Positions 1 through 10,591 of a DNA stretch of 64,000 nt are shown one piece after another. Position 1 is the stretch's first letter, and each line of letters begins with the position of its first letter. A model generated the notes under the pieces. It worked only from the letters and a program-made list of their open reading frames with translations. It did no database searches and was not told the DNA's origin. Made by a program: the position numbers and the translations under genes. The stretch lies in contig JAUPFV010000002.1 in the NCBI GenBank assembly GCA_036936605.1, positions 248,951,305 to 249,015,304 of the forward strand. Reading direction: 5' to 3'. This stretch comes from Limnanthes douglasii subsp. nivea. Lineage: Eukaryota > Streptophyta > Magnoliopsida > Brassicales > Limnanthaceae.

Positions 1-205
1 GATTTTTGTTATGCTAAGAGAATTCAAAAATTCTTATTAAAACCTTTCTATCCACAAGAAAACGACCAAGTTTAAGTCACTAATAGAACAATTCTTGACG
101 TTAATTAAAAAGGTAAAGTCCGAGACATATCGACTCAAAGATAAAGAAGGAAGAGATCTTCAGCACTCGTGGAATATTGATCACGTCAAATTGTATTTAG
201 AATGA
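1..205 (+). pseudogene. 3' end of Ty3/gypsy pol (integrase C-terminus), element A
   Basis: The + strand reads the end of a gypsy integrase, including TYRLKDKEGRDLQHSWNID and a TGA stop at 203-205. It matches in order the last residues of element B's integrase (TYWLEDKDGRVLTHPWNIEHL region, read on - near 10592). Upstream of about position 110 the frame is interrupted. This is the right-hand end of an element whose gag-pol lies outside the window to the left. It is a remnant, and element A runs on + while B and C run on -. The identity as gypsy pol tail is clear; exact breaks upstream cannot be mapped from so short a piece. Confidence 0.75.
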
Positions 206-375
206 ATATATAAGTCTGTAAATTTGTATATATCTTTGAAAATTTGTGTAAGTATCAGTGGCATACTTTTTCCTACCTTGGTGTCGCAAGAATGTTTTAA
301 TGAGGTGCCCTCATAGCCGACTTATATATAATATTTCTTTGCCATTTTAAAACAACTTCTACAATTTTTATCTTT
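206..375 (+). other. post-pol non-coding segment of element A with a conserved block
   Basis: About 268-304 (tcctaccttggtgtcgcaag and onward, ending aatgaggtg) matches the reverse complement of 30546-30582 in element C (tcctaccctggtggctcggg, ending aacgaggtg). A looser match lies downstream of pol in element B (reverse complement of about 10480-10530). Blocks of this kind (a ctttttccct-like stretch followed by a gttttaatgaggc-like stretch) are common after pol in plant LTR retrotransposons. The function is not established; no ORF is present. Confidence 0.5.
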
Positions 376-860
376 TTTGACCGAAGGGTCTTCCAACGAA
401 TGTTGGTCTACAATTTTTATCTTTTCGGATCCGAGGGTTTTTTCAATGAATGTTGGTCTTTTTGGACCGGGAGGGTCTTCCAACGAATGTTGGTTTACAA
501 GTTGAGAATATTTTATAAAAAATTAAGTATAATATTAATTTCATATGAAAACGTTTGGAGGAGAAAGCTGAATTTTTTTTATAAAAAGTTAAGCATAATA
601 ATATTTTCATATGAAAACGTTTGGAGGAGAAAGTTGAATATATTTTATAAAAGGTTATGTATTTGGAGGAGAAAGTTGAAAGTCTTTTATAAAACGTTAA
701 GTATAATACTAGTTTCGTATGATTTTTTTGGTGGAGAAAGTTGAAAATGTTTTATAAAAAGATAAGCACAATGACATTGTTCATATGAAAAAGTTTGGGT
801 GAGAAATGTGGAGATCTTTGTTTATGAAAGTTAACAATTAACAATATTTTTCATATGAAT
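376..860. repeat. two tandem repeat arrays at the pol/antisense-gene junction of element A
   Basis: First array: three degenerate units at about 379, 427 and 464, sharing a gaccgaagggtcttccaacg-like start and gaatgttggt end. Second array: about five units of roughly 66 bp from about 509 to 830, each with a ttttataaaa start, a ttcatatgaaa middle and ggaggagaaagttgaa; one unit is internally deleted. The array is open in one + frame (400-744) only because its units lack stops in that frame; it is not a gene. Elements B and C have different repeats in the same place. Confidence 0.8.
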
Positions 861-1035
861 TTTTTTAAAGGAATACATGTAACCAAAGAAATTTTCAATT
901 AAGAACTATTATAGTACATAGTGTATCACTAGAACACGAAGACTTAACAAAAATATGCCCATGTCATGATCAGTTCACAAGGTTTACACAAAATGTTGAA
1001 AATAAAAACTAATTAATACACCCCAAACTTACTCC

Positions 1036-3420
1036 GATGGGGTACCTTCTCGATTGCCTTCCGATGAACTTCTACAGAGGGGGAACTACTTGTCTCTTTT
1101 TAATCACTGGTTGATTCTTCATCAACCAAGGAAACTCCCGCCGGATGATATTTTTCTATGACACGCTCCCAAAGAATTCATGGCTTTAAGTTGGGAAAAT
1201 GCTCATTCATTTTTAATACCAAAACTGATTTGATATTTGCATCAGTATTTTCTAAGCTGGAGACACAGTCAGCAGCGTACTCCTCAAGACAAATGTTCTT
1301 ATAATTTTGAGAGTATTTCCAAAGAGATTCATTCTCAGTAGTGAGTTTCTCAATCTCTTTGACACGATTCTCAAAATGCATTTTGGTCTGATTACGAGAA
1401 TCAAAGAGACCATCCATGAGGGTATTTTGTTCAGTGTATTTAGTGATAAATCGCTCCCGCTCATTGTCGAAATCCTATTTCTCCTTAGCTAATTAGGTTT
1501 TCAATGCTTCAATATTCTCCAAACGCTCAACGAAAGTTTTATTCTCATGTGGAATTTCTTCCTCTAGCCTTTTCACATCGACTCTTTTTTTGTGGTCTTT
1601 TCGATTGGCTTTCCTTTCGAGGAGAGCAACAACATGAAGTAATCTGTTAATCTCGTTCGGCATGAATTCGTTCTCATAAACATCAAAGTAAGCTGAGGCA
1701 GGGGAAACATTTTCTATATATCCTGGAAGTTATTTTTGTTTCCCTTGACTAACAATATGTTTTCTTTGAGAAACAGACTCCCCAACAGAGTCCGAATTGA
1801 CAACGATAACCTTTTTAATATGAGGCAAGCTCAGAGCTTTCGTGTTGTCATCCTATTCGCCACTAACAATATTCTTCTTTCCTTTCTCTATAGTAGAAAG
1901 TCTCTTCGATGGCCTCAAAACACAATCTTTTTGATCATGTTTCACCTCAACCACGATTTCATGTTCAACATCAGCTTATTATCTTTCCCTGACTTCAGTT
2001 TTCGAAGCAGCATCTCCATCAGTATTATCCTCTTCATTCTCGGTCTTTTCAGTGTCCAGGTGACTGGGAGCCCTGGCCCTAGTGGGGAGGTAAACAAGGT
2101 ATTCTAAACATTCCAATCGCCTAAGCACTGCTTTTTTTGTGAGAGGTACCATAAGCTCTCTTATTGATTTTGCTCGGGTCGGATCAATCCTCCAAAGCTG
2201 AATTTTGGCCAAATTTAAAAGAGTAAAACATCTATGGAACTGATAGTTCCTAGTGGTGTCGACCCAGTAGCTCAATTGGGTAAAGATCCGACTTGCTGAT
2301 TGAACGTGGTCCACAAACGGTTTGGCTATCTCTTTCATAGTTATTCCCCAATTTTTTTTTTAATAAAGCGAATGATTTAAATAAGTAAGACAAAGTAATG
2401 ATGAAAATAATACCTAAACTAGTCCACTTCAAAGTCAGCCGATGTGGTATCTCAGCAAAATGCTCAAAGCCAGTCTCCCATAATCCGGAGATAAAAATGA
2501 ATATTTGCTTCCACTTCTTATCAAGAAATCCTTTACAATCTTATATTTTCTCCCAAGAGTGAGTAAATAGAAGTGAAAGTGAGAATTATTAGACACCCCC
2601 ATCAACCCAGCAAGTTCCTCCTATTGAAAATCTGATATGAGCGATCTGAGAAGCCTGTGATGCACGCCATGAAGGTAAACTACATGTTGGGGTCGGCTTA
2701 GGTCGGACATAGTTGTATCAGATAAACATATTCCACCAAAGTAGGTTCAAAATAGAGTCGAAGATCCTAGTTCATAATCTTTGTGTAAACAACAAACTCA
2801 TATCTTGTGAAGTGCTAACAAATCCTTGGATTTAACCTCACGAAGACTTCCGAAGATTGCTTCTATTTTTTAGTGCAGTTCAGTAGGACCCTTCCTTTTC
2901 TTTTTCTTCTTCTTCTTGAGAGCTTCTTCTTGTTGAATATGAGACTTGGTCATAATGTGAAGAGGAGAAGACTCTCGAGTTGGTTGAGAAGGTCCGATTG
3001 GAGGAATCAATGCATGGATAGTTTGAGCTTCAACGAGAATCATACCTTCTCCTTCTCAATTGTCATCCGATTAATCAATTAAACTTTTTTCTTGGATTTT
3101 TGGAATGATTTCGGGGGTGGACAAGCAACCTTCCTTGTTCGAATTTTTTTTGAATAGTGTTTCCAAAGAGTAACCTCGGGCTAGTTTGAGGAGTACCTTG
3201 TGGTGTGATCTGGAGAGTATGGACAAAAGACGTAAACTTTATCTTCATGCATCATTTAGGTAGCCCCATAGATTTCTTCATCTTATACCGATCTCCTTTA
3301 GCGTTTTTAGAAAGTTGGTGTTTGGCACCCATCAGAAAAAATAGAGAAGTCTTGCGAATTATTCTAGAAGAGCCAAGGTCACCCTTGTCGTGCCTCAAAT
3401 AAGATTAATCTGGGGGCTGT
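1036..3420 (-). pseudogene. antisense accessory gene remnant of element A (Transposase_28-type region plus coiled coil)
   Basis: This is a broken copy of the spliced gene carried on + by element B. Reading on -, about 2770-2640 gives a decayed LCPT..DPN..FTFMACIT, matching B's LCPTQLSPNGWFTLMSCI. Next comes an intron (2413-2332). About 2331-1979 gives EIAK.F, then FHRCFTLLNLAKIQLW and LVYLPTRARAPS, matching B's FHKAFTAGNLARSHLW and LYLPARAKAPS. After stops, 1417-1178 is a Glu/Lys-rich coiled coil ending in NIKSVLVLKMNEHFPNLKP, matching B's RVKSDMVLLFHEKFPKRTL. Several stops and frameshifts make it non-functional. The first exon beyond about 2800 is poorly preserved and its start cannot be placed. 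It is antisense to the element's pol. Confidence 0.75.
2332..2413 (-). other. intron in the element A antisense gene remnant
   Basis: On - the donor is AG|GTATTA and the acceptor GAAAG|AG, an 82-bp intron with a T-rich stretch before the acceptor. It falls immediately before the EIAK.F segment, which corresponds to B's LPKKF after its intron. Both introns are phase 1, so the intron predates the split of A and B. Confidence 0.65.
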
Positions 3421-3429
3421 ATAGTAAGA

Positions 3430-3840
3430 GGAGAAAATGAAATATTGTTACCTGATGTTCTTGTTACGTTGGAATGTTTCTAGAGAGTATGGCACTGATC
3501 ATAAGACGTTGTTAGGAGAGTTTCTAAGGGCTTGGGTTCGTCTTTTATGTCGACATCCTTCCTTTCTTAAGCTTTGTTTGCAATATTGAACCAATCCTAA
3601 AGTTTGTATCTTTTAAGCCTTTTGGATTCCCTAGGTATAAAAGGTCAGAGAAGATATTTAGTGGGACAAGTTATGTCTCTTTCTAAACCAAAACTTTATT
3701 TATCTCTCTAGAGTAGGCAAATATGTGTAACCTTGAAATTATGAGTGAAGTTAATTATTAATAGAGAAAGCATGGGTTTCTAAAGGATACGGGGGACAAG
3801 TAAGTTGAAGATTTTTTTAGATAACGACTAGTTTTCTTAG
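3430..3840 (+). repeat. putative 3' LTR of element A (boundaries uncertain)
   Basis: After the antisense gene remnant there is a purine-rich tract (aagaggagaaaatgaaat, about 3427-3444) that could be the polypurine tract. A stretch with a TATA-like aggtataaaagg at about 3635 and CT-rich sequence just downstream follows, as in an LTR promoter/R region. The element would be expected to end here, but no partner LTR is in the window and no target duplication can be checked. Confidence 0.3.
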
Positions 3841-4229
3841 ATTTGACGCGCACGCCTATTGAGTGTGAAGGTTTTCTGACATGTTTCTTCTTCAATAAAT
3901 TATTATGTAAGACATTTTAGCATGCATCACGAAGTAATTGATAGTGGAATCTAGTGACACCATCAGTCCAAAACCTGTCTTACACATAGACAAAGTATAG
4001 CACGTATACAAACTGAAACAAATGATGGGTGAGCACGTATGCCAAATGAATTCATAAGTTTTAAAAAGCACCAGTGACAAATTCATCCGGTGATGAACTT
4101 GTGGAAGAATAGTTCGAGGAGACCTCGTGAAAGATTTTTCTAAGAAATGCTAGTCAATAATCCGATAAGGAATATGTGGAAGAAATATCCAAGGAGAATC
4201 GTGGGAAGGAAAATATTGGTATTAATAGA
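3841..4229. other. no gene recognised
   Basis: About 390 bp between the end of element A and the copia LTR-like segment. Short open stretches on either strand show no family motif I recognise. Confidence 0.5.
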
Positions 4230-4660
4230 CAAAATTAGATAAATAAATGAATTAATTTAATGTAATAATATATTGAAGATAAAACTTGACAAGTATGTAA
4301 TGATACGGTGGTCATATGTAATCATTAACATATATGTTTAGAATTAGTAAAATGGTGGGATGTAAAGACCCACATAAGAGAGAATAAATTTTTAAATTGA
4401 GGATGTACCTCTTGTAGTATATAAAGGATAAACCCTTTTAGGGAAAGGGGTCCAATCATTTGTCAATTATTACAACTTTATTCCTTTTGTCTCTTTCTCT
4501 CTCTAATCATTTTGTTTCTCTCTCTAAAACACTTTCATACGAGTATTATTGTGACAGACACTCTCATACGAATATTATCATGACAAGAAACCTCACTAAG
4601 AAATATTTAGTACTCACCAGATCTAAGTAATGTAGACCTGTCAATGGGTATTATTTATTG
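4230..4660 (+). repeat. putative 5' LTR of copia element D
   Basis: The stretch has LTR promoter features: a TATA box in gtagtatataaaggataaac (about 4415), then within about 70 bp a CT-rich leader (ctctttctctctctaatcat). Two imperfect copies of tcatacga(g/a)tattat follow at about 4536 and 4566. It lies upstream of copia reverse transcriptase remnants on the same strand. The partner LTR on the far side of element B is not recognisable, so this call rests on position and promoter-like content only. Confidence 0.4.
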
Positions 4661-6130
4661 AGGAGGTTGAATTTTTTCGTAGAGAACAACTTTAACTTTT
4701 TTTTCTTATGTTGGATACAATAAATCTATATGAGGTACTATATTATCTAGTCATATGAGAGACGAATGATATCATTAGTTGAATTAGTTTAGTTTTATGC
4801 CATCCTTAAAAATAAATTTCATCTTAATTTTCTCATAAAACTCAATATCGTTATTAAAATTTATTGTTCCCATTTAAAACTACCGTACACATACTGGGAG
4901 AGTAAAACTTGTAACCATTTGAGTGGTATAGATACTTTAAAATAGTGATTTACTGTTTTAGATTCATGTTTCTATTCACTTAGTCTCTAAGGTTTCTCTT
5001 GAATTGGAGATCCCCAAATATGTAGGTACTTTAAGCTAGGTCTTTCCCCCTTGAAACAATCTTAGATGGTATCTTATCTACTACTTTAGTATGTAATTTA
5101 TTTAATAAAATATATTAATTATGGAATTAGTGTATCATTTGGGACCGTGAGCTCCATTAAATTGATGTAAAGACCGATTTTCATAATGGATGCATTGAGG
5201 AAACGGTCCATATAATGCAACCTGAAATCTTTGTATGCGATGACCCAAAGTCAACATTATGTAAACTAAATAAATTTATTTATCGTCTCAAACAAGCGTC
5301 GCGACAGTAGTACCACAAATTCCTTGAAGATATTTTATTATTTGGTTTTAAGATAAATTTAGTGAACGATTGTGTGTATCAAAAGTTCAGTGGGAGTAAA
5401 TTTATATCTCTATTATTGTATGTTGATGCCATATTATTGGTCACAAAATATAATGACTTGTTAGACACGACTAAGAAACTCTTTCGAATAAATTTGATAT
5501 GAAAGATCTTGGTGATGTATTATTTGTGTTAAGAATTCAAATTCATAGGAATCAATCCCCTGGAGTTTTGAATTTATCACAAAAATGCATACATCGAGAG
5601 TATGTTACAATGTTATAGGATGAGTAAGAGCAAAGGACATAAAACTCTTATATCAAAAGGTGAAAATTTTAACCTTAAGCAATTCCCAAAGACAAACTCA
5701 AGAAAGAAGAAACGCAAAAGGTTTCATATGTTTTAGCCGTTGGAAGTCTAATGTATGCTCAAGTTTGTTCAGTGTCATATATTGCTTTTGTGGTGGGTGT
5801 GTTAGGGAGAAATGTAAGTAATATGAAACGTTGTAAAGTAGTCAAAATATTTCTTTGGTATTTGTAACAAACAAAACATCACATGTAAAAATATAAGAAG
5901 TCGGATAAACTGGAAGTCACATGCTATTTTTTGTAGTGGATTTCGCTGTATGTGAGGATTCTTGTCATTCAACCTTAGGAATTATATTCCTTTTAGCATG
6001 AGGTGCAATATCATGGAAAAATATTAAACAAATACTCATTTCATCTTCTACTATAGTTATGAAATTGTTTCGAGGAATCCAATCAAGCGTTTTAGCTCTA
6101 AAATTTTATCACATGATCGTGAATCTTAGG

Positions 6131-6139
6131 GGGGGGGGG
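6131..6139. repeat. poly-G tract
   Basis: A run of nine or ten G (aggggggggggatc) inside the copia remnant. It is unusual in such AT-rich surroundings and a likely site of sequencing length error. Confidence 0.6.
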
Positions 6140-6214
6140 ATCAAAAGACCACTTAGATTATTTTATGACAAGAATTCGGAAGTTTAGTATTCAAACAGTA
6201 ACATGATATTGGTT

Positions 6215-6219
6215 AAGTC
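6215..6219. repeat. target site duplication (left), aagtc
   Basis: aagtc directly precedes the left LTR of element B and recurs at 16730-16734 directly after the right LTR. A 5-bp duplication is usual for Ty3/gypsy integrases. Removing B with one copy restores a continuous copia reading (LVKSKHVDIKF), confirming the boundaries. Confidence 0.93.
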
Positions 6220-6689
6220 TGGTGTGGATAATAATTGTCTGAGGGTAGGCTAGTAATTTCAAGTGGAGTTTCAAGGTGGTGTATGGGTGTTTAACGGTGG
6301 TGTATGGGTGTTTAACGGTTAGAATAGAGAGTAGAGAGATGATTAAGCAGCTTGGTAGCACTTAATTCTCATTACCCATAGTTAATGCTGGTGGTTGGGT
6401 ATTTATAGTATGATATTTGGGCCCTTATGGGCTTTCGGGTCATGTTTAATGGACCCGGGTCATGATTAAAGACCCATGAGCTCTAAGCATGAGAGCAAGT
6501 AGCTTAGTCAGGAAGTGTTTAGGTTTTTTAGTACTTTACTCATAGTTCGAACAGTCTTAAGTTTATAATGTCCAAAGTAATCTGTCCGGAAGTGATCTGT
6601 TCGATTTATGTCCTTGTAGCCTGTCCGGTCTTCGGAGAGACTTAGACTGATTTACCCTTTCGGGGAGCATGCTGAATTCGGACTCATCA
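6220..6689 (-). repeat. 3' LTR of element B
   Basis: The LTR runs from tggtgtggat to ggactcatca on + (TG...CA) and is 470 bp, the same length as its partner at 16260-16729, with 11 mismatches and no indel. Since gag-pol is on -, this left copy is the 3' LTR. On - it contains a TATA box (ACTATAAATACCC, about 6398-6410). Near its inner U5 side are two exact adjacent copies of a 21-bp unit (ggtggtgtatgggtgtttaac, about 6275-6316). Confidence 0.93.
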
Positions 6690-6710
6690 GGAGACCCTTT
6701 TTAGGTGTTT
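6690..6710 (-). other. polypurine tract of element B
   Basis: Read on -, the sequence before the 3' LTR is AAAAAGGGTCTCC followed by the LTR's TGATGAG. The AAAAAGGG core is a plausible polypurine tract for plus-strand priming, though TCTCC intervenes before the LTR edge. Confidence 0.55.
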
Positions 6711-6842
6711 GAGCAAGTGTTCTTGTCAAAGAACTGAAAAACAGTCCGATGAATGAAGTGGTTCTCAATTCGGACAGAACTGTGAGTATACCCGGACAGG
6801 TTAAGCTTTACGAATTCCAAACGGTTTTTGCCAGAGTTAGTG

Positions 6843-7060
6843 GGACACGTGTCGCTCTCTGATTGGCCACTCCAGCCGTTTTTTCACCTTGAATTCCGCA
6901 CCACCTTCTTTAACAAATAACCTCTTTAATTACCAATAGTGACATCAGCGCCGTCTTTTAATTATTGCCCAACTTTTCGGATTCTCCTAGGAATCAACTC
7001 CTTTTTTCAAATCTACTATAAATTCACATTCATTTTCCACTGTTTTACCATCTCTTTCAA
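6843..7060 (+). promoter_or_regulatory. promoter of the antisense accessory gene in element B
   Basis: Ahead of the + strand gene lie a palindromic G-box (gacacgtgtc, 6844-6853), a 6-bp spacer, then tgattgg (inverted CCAAT box, 6860-6866). A TATA box follows (ctactataaattc, about 7012-7024), then a CT-rich leader up to the ATG at 7124. Transcription would be expected to start around 7045-7060. The G-box/CCAAT pair recurs with identical 6-bp spacing in element C (26798-26820), while the surrounding sequence is largely unalignable. This points to a selected promoter for bZIP/bHLH and NF-Y type factors. Factor identity is inference. Confidence 0.75.
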
Positions 7061-7123
7061 ATTTTACTCTGCAAATTTACTCAGAGCTTTCTCTCTCTAG
7101 AACAAAAATTCCCTTGGCATTTT

Positions 7124-10105
7124 ATGTTTACAGCAAGAACAGTATTGATCAAAGGTGGTTGGCTCAACCTTTCGGAGTTGGAGAAAGCGCAGAAGGTCGA
7201 GAAAGAAAGGCGAATAGCAGCAGGGCTACCATCATCACCAGTTGAGAGACCAGTTGCTTCTGTTACAAGATCGGATCGAGGCTCATCCTCCTCCAAAGGT
7301 ACCAAGCCCAAAAAACTCTTTCAATCCACCCTCTCACCCATAGTATCTGGTTCCTCAGTTCAAGAATCAATACCTGCTGTTGAACCAGGAGTTACCGCTA
7401 CAAGTGTTAGGAAACCCTCACCTTTTATAGCCATGGGGTCTTATTCTGACCACTCTCCGGAGAAGTTAGTCATTAAGAGGCCAAGCCGGTTAGTCAAGGG
7501 ACTAACCTCTAAAAATACTCCCTCAAAATCGGGGGCAAAAAATAGTGATTCTGGGTCTGGAATGCCTATTAGAGCCCCCCGGGAGAGGCCAACCGGTCCG
7601 GAGGCCAGCAGCCCAGTTCCTGCAAGAGAGACTTCTGCCTCCGAGCCCCAATCTGAGGTAAGAAGTCAGAAGAAGAAAACAGACAGTCAACAGCCCGAAG
7701 GCCAGGCTGTGGCAAGCATCAACCCTACCCGGATCATTACCACAGAAGCTCCCCCAACGGTTATGGAGGAGAGAATGGAGGACTCTGCTGAAGAGGTCCC
7801 TTTCGAGTCCGAGTCCTCCGGACAGGCTGATACTACTGCTGTTGCTGCCAAGAAAGGCAAGGAGAATCTGTACTTGAGGCATCCGGAGCTGCCAGAGTGC
7901 CTTGAGGGAAGAGTGGGGCCGTGTTTTCACAAATTCGAGCTCAAGTACCTGTTGGCCTTGCAGAAGACCAAGTACGCATTCATCCATACTTCAGACCTGG
8001 GTCGAATGCGCACAAAATAGGGGATCCCCGAAAATGTGAAGATTAGGATCCCCATTGATCCGGAGACCCCAATGGACTGTAAACGAAATGAAATAGTCTT
8101 CTTTACAGAGCTATTTAACTGGGAATCAGGTTCCCACTGGACCCGGAGATCGTACGGTACTTCCACCTGGTCAAGCTCTGCCCAACTCAGCTAAGTCCCA
8201 ATGGCTGGTTCACTTTGATGTCATGTATCATGGCATCCAGGCTGTCTGGGATCCCTCTTCCCATGGAAGAGTTCGCAACAGTGGCCAACCTTTGCAAGCA
8301 TCACCAATTCCCCTTCTATCATTTCAACATGGGGAACGATCTCAAGGCCGTTGATGACCTCTTGGAGTCGGAGAGAAAATGGAGGAGCCAATTCTTGTTT
8401 GTCAGTGGCTCATGGGAAAACGGCAAGAAAATCAAGGCCGGAGAGAACCCAAGCCTCCTCAGGAGTAGGTGGAGGAGTGATCGTAAGTTTCTTACCTTAA
8501 GTCTCTGTCCGTTTCTCTCTTTTCTCTTTTTTTTTAGTTAAGTTTAAACTAACCAGTTCTTCTTTTGTTCTAGCAGAGCTGCCAAAGAAGTTCGGGGATT
8601 ATCTGAAGGCCGGGCAGACTTCCTGTGGCAAAATCAATGCTTGGGCCGCAGAAAACTGGGAGAATCGATTCCACAAAGCCTTCACCGCTGGAAATCTTGC
8701 AAGGTCTCACCTGTGGAACACCACAGGTCGGAGAGACCTAACTTGGGAGGAGTTCACCACCCAGCCCGATGAAGACACTGTGCTTAGAAGGTCCCACGAA
8801 CTAGATGGGACACTCTACCTGCCTGCCCGGGCTAAAGCCCCAAGCAAAATGAAAGGCAGGAGAAAAGGCAAAAAGGTGGCGAGCGATGCTGAGAAGGATG
8901 CCCCGACAGACCCGGAGGGGCCGGCCCAGGTTCAAATTGATGCAGCCCTCTTGCAAGTAGTGGAGCAGGAGACCGAGAGGCAGGAAGTAGACCTTCCAAA
9001 ACCTCCAAGGGCTCCCAAGAGGACTCGCAAGCAAGTTGGTGAAAGCGCTGACCGGGAAGTCAAGAAGAAAAAGACTTCACAAGGAGATGAGCTTGCTCTC
9101 CGGGATCCGGAGCCCTCTTTTCCCACTGGCCCTTCTGACCCAACGCTGGCCGAAGAGATCCCAAGAGAATTCCACAGTGATGAAGTTGAGGGGGGAGAGC
9201 TCAATTTGGATGAAGTGGACATCACCGGTCTGGGGGGACTTGGTGAATATTTTCTTGGCCTCCCTAGAGACGAGTTCGCAGGGCCTTACATCCCTCCGAG
9301 CAGCTCCAATACGGTCAACTTCAACGGTAAGACTTTCATGGTTTCTAGTGAGAAGGACACTATAGCCCATTCCTTGCTTAGTAATGTGCAGCTAGTTCTT
9401 ATATTGGAGAGGCAAGTCCGGAGTCAAGCAGACACCATCAAAGACCTCCAGTCTGAGAAGGAAAAATTGTCCGGAGACCTCCGCACTACTACCACCAATG
9501 CCGATTTGCTCAAGGAAGCAAACGAGGAGCTGAAGAGGAATCAGAATGAGAGCAACACAAAAGTTGCCACCCTAGAACAAACCATAAAAGATCTCCAGGA
9601 GAAGCTGTCTGGTACGGAGAAGGACCTTACAACCTCAAGGGGAAAAACTGCTGCAAAGGAGAAGCTCATCACCAACCTGACTACTGACAAGATCGCTCTA
9701 GAAAATGCAGTAACCCAGGCTGCTGAGGAGAAAAATGCTTTGCTAAGGGACCAAGAGGCCACAATCAAGGCCAAGATCAATGCCTATGCCATGGAGATGA
9801 TAAAAAGCGAAGAGTTAATGGTTCAAAGGGTGAAGTCTGATATGGTTCTCCTTTTTCATGAAAAATTTCCGAAGAGGACCCTGGGGGACTTGTGGCTCTA
9901 TGTGGACGATGATGACCTTCCATTTTACACAATGGTTGACGAAGGATTTTCCGGTGAGTCCTCATCTGATAATGAAAAGAAGACCGGAGAGAGCCCAGGC
10001 CAAGAGGAGAAAGATCCCAAGGGCAAGAAGGTAGTCGAAGGGGGGAGCGACATCAACGGCAAGAAAGCAGATGAGGGTGAGCCATCTTCAAGGGCTCAAC
10101 CTTAA
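7124..10105 (+). pseudogene. antisense accessory gene of element B (Transposase_28-type protein with coiled coil), two exons, nearly intact
   Basis: A gene of about 960 codons, opposite to gag-pol, in two exons (7124-8482 and 8574-10105). The N-terminus (MFTARTVLIKGGWLNLSEL) is followed by a Ser/Pro-rich, low-complexity, charged region. Exon 1 then holds FPLDPEIVRYFHL..LCPTQLSPNGWFTLMS, resembling the Pfam family Transposase_28 (PF04195, 'putative gypsy type transposon'). Exon 2 has FHKAFTAGNLARSHLW, basic clusters that could be nuclear signals (PKRTRK, KKKK), a long coiled coil (about 9390-9830) and an acidic Ser/Glu-rich tail. Two breaks are seen: a TAG at 8018-8020, probably from CAG, and a 1-bp frameshift near 8131. 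Antisense accessory genes of nuclear proteins are known in Grande. The molecular role is unknown; the 'transposase' family name is not evidence of activity. Confidence 0.82.
8483..8573 (+). other. intron of the element B accessory gene
   Basis: Donor gatc|gtaagt and acceptor ttgttctag|cag, 91 bp, T-rich before the acceptor. It is phase 1 and joins the frame of ERKWRSQFLFVSGSWENG to that of LPKKFGDYLKAG. The tagcag end allows a 3-bp alternative acceptor (8576). Introns occur at the corresponding place in elements A and C, so splicing is likely real. Because the gene is antisense, this intron would not be removed from the genomic transcript on -. Confidence 0.78.
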
Positions 10106-10591
10106 TTTATGGTGTACTTTGTTTATCTTTTACTCAAACTAAAGTCCTTGGAAGGCCAAGGCACTCTTTTTGTTGTGGTGTCCGGTATTATTCCGACAGA
10201 TTTTTTGTGTTGTACCCTAACTTGTTCGAAAGTCCGTGGAAGGCCAAGGCAATTTTAATTTGTTGAATGAATGTTTCCATTTTACTCAACCATCATCTTC
10301 TTTCATTATTTATTTGTTTTAGTTTAGATAGCTAGAGTTTAAGTAGCTTTTAGTTATTGCATTGTGAGAGTGTTGAGATTCTCCGGGTAGAGTTTAAATA
10401 GCCCCTTAGATCTTTCAGTCCGGGTAGTATGACAAGAGATAGAATTTTGAAAATACTTAGAAAATTTTGAAGAAGGCATCAAATTTCATTGAAAACTCTC
10501 CGTGCTACCGAAGAGGGGAAGGTATGCCCCCAAATATTTACATGGATGTTTAAACAAGTAAATATTTACACAAGTGTCATTCCAAGTACAT
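10106..10591. other. convergent junction between accessory gene and pol in element B, with a short repeat
   Basis: The two genes end tail to tail here. aagtcc(t/g)tggaaggccaaggca occurs twice (about 10142 and 10229). Read on -, about 10530-10480 carries a weak version of the post-pol conserved block also seen in A and C. No ORF is supported. Confidence 0.5.

Larger units (their letters stand above)
5160..6219 (+). pseudogene. Ty1/copia reverse transcriptase/RNase H remnant (element D, left part)
   Basis: Read on +, the segment gives, with stops and frameshifts, NGCIEETVHIMQPEIFV, YRLKQASRQ.YHKF, LLLYVDAILLV (the copia YVDD box, here YVDA), and then QFPKTNS and VGSLMYAQVC-like pieces. The order matches the copia RT-to-RNase H region. 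Integrase, protease and gag, which should lie before 5160, are not recognisable, so the element is internally deleted as well as decayed. The reading stops at 6219, where element B is inserted, and resumes at 16730. Confidence 0.8.

Noticed and set aside
400..744. 114-codon open frame on +
   Set aside because: It is read straight through degenerate tandem repeats at the end of element A; the periodic protein has no family features.
3560..3640. G-box/CCAAT module upstream of the element A accessory gene
   Set aside because: A CCAAT is present near 3593 but no recognisable G-box at the right spacing; cannot be claimed.
7523..7987. 154-codon open frame on - inside the element B accessory gene
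   Set aside because: Shadow of the GC-richer coding strand; the + frame has homologues in A and C, this one does not.
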